Assembly: GCA_903918705.1 (NCBI GenBank)
Contig: CAIXFP010000746.1
Location: forward strand, 1-6,445
DNA length: 6,445 bases
Source of the DNA: an uncultured Pseudomonadota bacterium
Lineage (GTDB): Bacteria; Pseudomonadota; Gammaproteobacteria; Burkholderiales; Thiobacillaceae
Direction of reading: 5' to 3'
The notes beneath the pieces were generated by a model. The model was not told the DNA's origin and made no database searches. It saw only the letters and a program-made list of their open reading frames with translations. Both the position numbers and the translations under genes were made by a program. This document shows, one piece after another, positions 4,565-6,445 of this stretch (position 1 is the first letter of the stretch; each line of letters begins with the position of its first letter).

Positions 4565-5859
4565 CCCTACTCCCCCGCACCCTCTTCGGCCGCACCGCCG
4601 CCGCCCTGCTGGCGGCGTTCCTGGTGTTCGAGACCCTGGCCTTCGTGGTGGTCTGGATGACCTTGTTGCGGCCCATGGCGGAGCGCTCGGCTGACGACCT
4701 GGCGGCCAAGATTTCCCTGGCCGCCAAGACCTGGGTGGAATTACCGCCGCAGACCCGCACCGACTACGAAATGGAACTGGCCTTCCGCCATGACCTGGAA
4801 CTCGGCGCGGCGAGCAAACCCCTGACCCTGGCCGCGCCCCACACCTTGTTCGGCGATTTACTGGCCGTCTCCTTGAGCCGGCGCATGCAGCAGTCGGTTC
4901 GGCTCAAGCGCGGTCCGGACGCCAACTGGGTCTGGCTGGATCTCGTGGTGGCCGAGAAACGCCTGCGGGTCGGCTTCAACCAGGATCGCTATGCCTTGCA
5001 TACGCCCCTGGCGGCGGTGGGGGTGTTCTTGCTGGGCGCCGCCCTTACCGTGGTGACCGCCCTGCTCATGGTGGGCCGCGCCAGCCGCCAGTTGAAGTGC
5101 CTGGCGGACAAGGCCGGCGAAGTGGGCCAGGGGCGCGCCCCGGTGGCGTTGCCGGAAACCGGCCCGATGGAAATACGCGAGCTCACCGCCGCCTTCAACC
5201 GCATGGCGGGCGAAGTCCACGCCCTCCTGGAAAACCGCACCGTGCTGCTGTCCGGCATTTCTCACGACCTGCGCACGCCCATCACTCGCCTGAAGCTGGC
5301 CCTGTCCCTGCTGGAGGGGGCCGACAGCGTGCAACAGGGGCGCATGGAGCGGGACCTCGACGAGATGAACCGGCTGATCGGCGACATGCTGGTGTTCGCC
5401 CGTGCCCTCCAGGCCGGCGATCTGGCGGAATGCGACCTGGCCGTGGTGCTGGGTGATCTGGCGGAAACCGCCGCGCGCCTGGGACCGGTGCGCTGGCAGG
5501 CGACCCCCTGCCGGGCGAAAGTGGGCGATGCGGCGCTACGCCGCATCGTGGGAAACCTGCTGGACAACGCGCGGCGCTATGGCGGCGATGAGGTGATCGA
5601 CCTGATGCTGGCTTGTGGGGAGAAGGAAATTCGGATTTCCGTGCTGGATCGCGGTCCCGGGATACCGGAGGAGCAACGGGAGGCGGTGTTCCGTCCCTTC
5701 CATCGCCTGGAAAACTCCCGCAGCCGCGACAGTGGCGGCAGTGGATTGGGGCTGGCGATCGCGCGGCAGCTGGCGGACGCCCACGGCTGGCACATCGAGT
5801 TCAGGCACCGCCCCGGCGGTGGACTCGATGCCGCCGTGATCATTTTCCGTGATACTTGA
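4561..5859 (+). CDS. envZ: EnvZ-type membrane sensor histidine kinase
   Basis: A 432-residue inner-membrane kinase that should phosphorylate and dephosphorylate the adjacent OmpR. Seen: first membrane helix about 12-36, a periplasmic segment of about 110 residues, and a second membrane helix about 147-173. HAMP follows at about 174-226 (ELTAAFNRMAGEV), then the H-box SGISHDLRTPITRLK with phospho-acceptor H235. The ATPase domain has the N-box RRIVGNLLDNARRYG (N332, N336), G1 DRGPGIP (363-369), F-box FRPFHRL and G2 GSGLGLAIA (393-401). Length and H-box match EnvZ (450 residues in E. coli). The start is GTG 4561 overlapping the ompR stop in GTGA, which implies translational coupling; AGGGA lies about 9 nt upstream. 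The in-frame extension back to 4405 is antiphase to ompR coding. The periplasmic segment is not recognisably similar to a named sensor domain, so the stimulus is unknown. The last 20 bp are overlapped by a convergent small gene. Confidence 0.93.
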   Translation: MTLLPRTLFGRTAAALLAAFLVFETLAFVVVWMTLLRPMAERSADDLAAKISLAAKTWVELPPQTRTDYEMELAFRHDLELGAASKPLTLAAPHTLFGDLLAVSLSRRMQQSVRLKRGPDANWVWLDLVVAEKRLRVGFNQDRYALHTPLAAVGVFLLGAALTVVTALLMVGRASRQLKCLADKAGEVGQGRAPVALPETGPMEIRELTAAFNRMAGEVHALLENRTVLLSGISHDLRTPITRLKLALSLLEGADSVQQGRMERDLDEMNRLIGDMLVFARALQAGDLAECDLAVVLGDLAETAARLGPVRWQATPCRAKVGDAALRRIVGNLLDNARRYGGDEVIDLMLACGEKEIRISVLDRGPGIPEEQREAVFRPFHRLENSRSRDSGGSGLGLAIARQLADAHGWHIEFRHRPGGGLDAAVIIFRDT

Positions 5860-5995
5860 ACACCAGGACTTCCATGCTCAGGAACGACATGCTGACGATG
5901 GACAGGCGCCGGGTATGGGTGCGGATCATGCGCCAGGCATTGTCGGCCGCGCAGCGGAAGCGGATGGTGATGCTGGGAGTGAGGGTGAGGGTCAT
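5840..5995 (-). CDS. Probable 51-residue protein of unknown function, convergent with envZ
   Basis: ATG at 5995 is preceded by GGAG at 7 nt spacing, and 44 of 51 sense codons end in G or C, matching neighbouring genes. The protein has a likely beta strand (SITIRFRC, 8-15), an amphipathic helix (about 16-30, ADNAWRMIRTHTRRL) and further strands (SIVSMSFLSMEVLVFKYHGK). This beta-alpha-beta pattern, with R-F at the first strand and V-S-M-S at the second, resembles the first half of ACT-type small subunits such as IlvM, but the protein is much shorter and that link is weak. It has no signal peptide. An upstream TTG at 6028 would add 11 residues without a clear ribosome binding site. It overlaps the envZ 3' end by 20 bp on the opposite strand. 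The plus-strand frame over the same bases is rich in AGG codons and less plausible. Confidence 0.6.
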   Translation of the reverse strand: MTLTLTPSITIRFRCAADNAWRMIRTHTRRLSIVSMSFLSMEVLVFKYHGK

Positions 5996-6060
5996 GTCGT
6001 TCTCCACGTTGCCCACCCTGGGCAGCAATTCCCGTGCCTGAGTCGTCCCATCCCCGCCGG

Positions 6061-6110
6061 GCCGCCCCCGGCGGCGAGAAACAACGCGCGGCCGCGGAAA
6101 GGGGCCGCGC
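6061..6110. terminator. Two consecutive GC-rich stem-loops, possible terminator zone
   Basis: GCCGCC-CCC-GGCGGC (6061-6075) has perfect 6-bp arms, and GCGCGGCC/GGCCGCGC (6086-6093 with 6103-6110) has perfect 8-bp arms around a 9-nt loop. On the plus strand no T-run follows, so termination of envZ transcripts would be unconventional. On the minus strand the second stem is followed by GTTGTTTCTC, moderately T-rich, and lies upstream of the small gene. They could insulate glyQ from envZ transcription or attenuate the small gene. Confidence 0.35.
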
Positions 6111-6197
6111 AGCTGTCCATTCCTTGCCTCAAACGCCGGAATTCCGACACCTGCCGGGCAATCCAGCCGCCAGGCGTGGACCAGACCGGTTAGCAGG

Positions 6198-6203
6198 TAA
6201 AAT
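6198..6203 (+). promoter_or_regulatory. Candidate -10 element of glyQ
   Basis: TAAAAT matches the sigma-70 -10 consensus at five of six positions and stands 29 nt before the glyQ ATG. A -35 is poor: TGGACC (6177-6182) with a 15-bp spacer is the best seen. A perfect 10-bp palindrome CGGAATTCCG (6137-6146) lies about 50 bp further up. Confidence 0.4.
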
Positions 6204-6232
6204 CGCCCGCTTTACTGCCCTTCATCCAGCCC

Positions 6233-6445
6233 ATGCCCGCTTTCCAGGACATCATCCTCACCCTCCAGCGCTTCTGGGGGGAGCAGGGTTGCACCCTGCT
6301 GCAACCCTACGATCTCGAAGTCGGCGCCGGCACCAGCCACACCGCGACGTTCTTGCGCTCGCTCGGGCCGGAACCCTGGAAAGCCGCCTACGTGCAGCCT
6401 TCGCGCCGGCCCAAGGACGGCCGCTATGGCGAAAACCCCAACCGC
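6233..6445 (+). CDS. glyQ: Glycyl-tRNA synthetase alpha subunit, N-terminal 71 residues (cut by right edge)
   Basis: GlyQ is the alpha subunit of the bacterial alpha2beta2 glycyl-tRNA synthetase, which charges tRNA-Gly in the cytoplasm; the alpha subunit carries the class II catalytic core. Seen: FQDIILTLQRFWGEQGC (4-20), LLQPYDLEVGAGTSHTATFLR (22-42) and the class II motif region WKAAYVQPSRRPKDGRYGENPNR (49-71). These are near-invariant in bacterial GlyQ, which is about 300 residues long, so about a quarter is present. The ATG at 6233 matches the usual start of the family (MPxFQ); no clear Shine-Dalgarno is visible. The partner glyS would be expected just beyond the window. Confidence 0.97.
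   Translation, partial: MPAFQDIILTLQRFWGEQGCTLLQPYDLEVGAGTSHTATFLRSLGPEPWKAAYVQPSRRPKDGRYGENPNR

Noticed and set aside
2635..6160. The 13-mer CACCTGCCGGGCA shared by 2635-2647 and 6148-6160
   Set aside because: One shared 13-mer in 6.4 kb of GC-rich DNA is plausible by chance, and the flanks do not match.
5849..6193. Plus-strand frames downstream of envZ (5849-6193 and 5856-6041)
   Set aside because: They have unusual codon use (AGG-rich or low-complexity), no ribosome binding site and no family features; the minus-strand 51-codon gene explains the coding signal better.
1..6445. CRISPR array, tRNA/rRNA genes, insertion sequence ends or phage genes
   Set aside because: None seen: no regularly spaced repeats, no cloverleaf or rRNA-like stretch, no transposase or terminal inverted repeats with target duplication.

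Overview
The window is GC-rich chromosomal DNA from a proteobacterium, most likely a betaproteobacterium (a Rhodocyclales-like organism is my best guess). This rests on strong G/C preference at third codon positions, RimO and GlyQ sequences of proteobacterial type, and an OmpR/EnvZ pair with a 4-bp stop/start overlap. There are eight genes: six complete and two cut by the window edges. I see no transposase, CRISPR array, tRNA or rRNA.

Left block (1-2310, all minus strand): three closely spaced genes read right to left. First comes a flavin-free di-iron metallo-beta-lactamase-fold protein of the ODP (oxygen-binding di-iron protein) type. It is followed after 18 nt by a class I SAM methyltransferase, and after 6 nt by rimO, the ribosomal protein S12 methylthiotransferase, which runs off the left edge. 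Spacing suggests one operon starting in the 2311-2778 intergenic region, which has no convincing gene but several inverted repeats.

Middle block (2779-3760, minus strand): two small envelope proteins 28 nt apart. One is a secreted, charged, helical protein with repeated SPxER/SPxQR motifs (CpxP/Spy- or DUF3106-like in style). The other is a YcfJ-like glycine-zipper protein. They are transcribed divergently from an OmpR-type response regulator and EnvZ-type sensor kinase (3860-5859, plus strand). The 99-bp gap between the two units carries two copies of GTAACA-N(4-5)-GTTTCG with starts 32 bp apart. These resemble OmpR boxes and suggest that the two-component system controls both itself and the envelope pair.

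Right block: a probable 51-codon gene of unknown function on the minus strand converges on envZ and overlaps its 3' end by 20 bp. After a stretch with two GC-rich stem-loops comes the start of glyQ (glycyl-tRNA synthetase alpha subunit), which runs off the right edge.

The points most worth a second look are the paired OmpR-like boxes with the divergent envelope module, the ODP-like protein linked to an oxygen-labile radical-SAM enzyme, and the overlapping small gene. None amounts to a demonstrated new system.
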